A stretch of DNA of 23,627 bases from Candidatus Parcubacteria bacterium (GTDB lineage Bacteria; Patescibacteriota; Patescibacteriia; UBA1558; GWA2-36-10), in NCBI GenBank assembly GCA_003599205.1, contig QZJA01000008.1, positions 1-23,627 of the forward strand, in the 5' to 3' direction. The translations under genes were made by a program, and so were the position numbers. This document shows positions 22,883-23,627 of the stretch, piece by piece (position 1 is the first letter of the stretch; every line of letters begins with the position of its first letter). Below the pieces are notes generated by a model. It saw nothing but the letters and a program-made list of their open reading frames with translations, was not told the origin of the DNA and did not search any database.

Positions 22883-22911
22883 ACTATAGCATTTTTTCTT
22901 TATTTTGTCAA
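22883..22911 (-). promoter_or_regulatory. Promoter upstream of the GC-rich unit
   Basis: Minus strand: TTGACA (22906-22911), 17-nt spacer, TATAGT (22883-22888). It lies right after the trmD terminator and has an AT-rich setting like the other host promoters (ATTTTTATTGACA also precedes the nitronate monooxygenase-like gene). Confidence 0.72.
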
Positions 22912-22940
22912 TAAAAATAAGGCTTTGAAAATAAAGCCTT
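22912..22940 (-). terminator. Terminator of the trmD transcript
   Basis: Minus strand AAGGCTTT-ATTTTC-AAAGCCTT (22919-22940) is followed by ATTTTTATT. The T-run is interrupted, so strength is uncertain. Confidence 0.7.
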
Positions 22941-22961
22941 AAAATCCTAGAAACAAATTAT

Positions 22962-23627
22962 CTATTTTCGCTGTTTTGTCTGTTTATCTCGCCATTCTTT
23001 GATTTTTTGGTGATTACCAGAAAGCAATACTGGTGGGACTTTCAGGTTCTTGAACTCCTCTGGACGAGTATATTGCGGATATTCAATGTTAAACTCCCCT
23101 TTCTTTTTATCATAAAAAGAAAATGATTCGTCCTCAATTGATTGTTCTTTACCAACTACGCCTGACACCAGACGAGACACACTGTCTACTAGACAAGCCG
23201 CCACCAGCTCACCACCGGTCAAAACAAAATTGCCTAAAGAAATTTTTTCATCCACAAAATTATCAATTCGCGCATCAATGGCTTCATAGTGACCAGCAAT
23301 TAAAATTAATCTTTTGTACTTAGCCAACTCCTTGACCTTGTTTTGATCTAGAGTATTACCACGGGGAGACAACAATATAACTCTGGTAGATTTATTTTTC
23401 CGCGGATAAACTTTTTTTAAAGTCTTATAAACCGGCTCAATCTGCAGCACCATGCCAGGGCCACCGCCATAAGGGCTGTCATCGACTGTTTTTCTTTTGT
23501 CAGTAGTAGCATTTCTGATGTCGTGAGTCTTTATTTCTATTAATTTTTTATTTTGCGCTCTGGCCAAAATAGAACAGTTAAAATAACTGCTAAGTGAGTC
23601 TGGAAAAATTGTCAGAATATCAAATTT
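22962..23627 (-). CDS. trmD: tRNA (guanine-N1)-methyltransferase TrmD, start just outside the window
   Basis: The minus frame is open to the last base and begins KFDILTIFPDSLSSYF, which is the family's start minus the initiator Met; 221 residues are visible. TrmD is the SPOUT methyltransferase that makes m1G37 in tRNAs for Leu, Pro and Arg, preventing +1 frameshifts. Motifs: DDSPYGGGPGMVL, LIAGHYEAIDARI (family: GRYEGIDER), ISLGNFVLTGGELVA (the trefoil-knot SAM site, family SIGDYVLSGGE) and DSVSRLVSGVVG with the conserved Arg. The stretch SIEDESF puts Glu at the position of the catalytic Asp when aligned by eye with the E. coli enzyme; a one-residue shift would restore Asp, so this is uncertain. 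The Arg-to-His in GHYE is also unusual. The C-terminal domain is short. Cytoplasmic, essential in most bacteria. Confidence 0.94.
   Translation of the reverse strand, partial: KFDILTIFPDSLSSYFNCSILARAQNKKLIEIKTHDIRNATTDKRKTVDDSPYGGGPGMVLQIEPVYKTLKKVYPRKNKSTRVILLSPRGNTLDQNKVKELAKYKRLILIAGHYEAIDARIDNFVDEKISLGNFVLTGGELVAACLVDSVSRLVSGVVGKEQSIEDESFSFYDKKKGEFNIEYPQYTRPEEFKNLKVPPVLLSGNHQKIKEWRDKQTKQRK

Noticed and set aside
23568..23627. Starting TrmD at 23567
   Set aside because: That codon is TTG, and the frame continues upstream with strong TrmD N-terminal homology to the window edge.

Overview
The window looks like a chromosomal piece of a Patescibacteria/CPR (Parcubacteria-like) bacterium. Reasons: most of it is AT-rich with standard stop codons; the genes are compact and many lack a Shine-Dalgarno; the 16S rRNA gene is intact but stands alone and has primer-site changes; and the proteins are envelope-anchored types common in this group. 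The placement is inferred by eye, without any database search.

Layout, left to right. (1) 1-7890, minus strand: a co-directional block, read from the right, of a 1782-aa membrane-anchored alpha-2-macroglobulin-like protein, a membrane-anchored MEMO-family protein, a membrane-anchored SAM methyltransferase and a GT4-type glycosyltransferase that runs off the left edge. The first three genes overlap by TAATG junctions. The macroglobulin carries a complete 129-aa Hint/intein-like domain exactly where the protease 'bait' region should be, and it lacks the thioester cysteine. This is the most unusual object in the window. (2) 7993-10346, minus: a nitronate monooxygenase-like flavoprotein of higher GC, and a secreted M23 peptidase with a peptidoglycan-binding domain. 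(3) 10424-11305, plus: a class I methyltransferase, divergent from the peptidase. (4) 11318-16652, minus: a HAD-like protein and rarA; a YdeI-like protein and a NYN-domain nuclease; and an 888-aa membrane-anchored LysM protein. A nearly identical 48-bp terminator-plus-promoter cassette lies in front of both the NYN gene and the LysM gene. (5) 16789-17292, minus: tRNA-Ile, -Phe, -Pro and -Gly with their own promoter; hairpins begin inside the encoded CCA of three of them. (6) 17396-19361, minus: a stand-alone 16S rRNA unit with a near-consensus promoter, a long RNase III-type processing stem and its own terminator. No 23S or 5S gene is present. (7) 19461-22625, minus: two strikingly GC-rich genes, an outer-membrane-barrel-like protein and a PKD-repeat lipoprotein, unlike everything around them. 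(8) 22962-23627, minus: trmD, cut by the right edge.

The protein genes fall into envelope work (macroglobulin, M23 peptidase, LysM protein, glycosyltransferase, the GC-rich pair) and RNA/DNA housekeeping (trmD, 16S, tRNAs, rarA, NYN). Several promoters place the -10 box only 6-8 nt before the ATG, which suggests leaderless mRNAs. All functional calls come from motif reading only.
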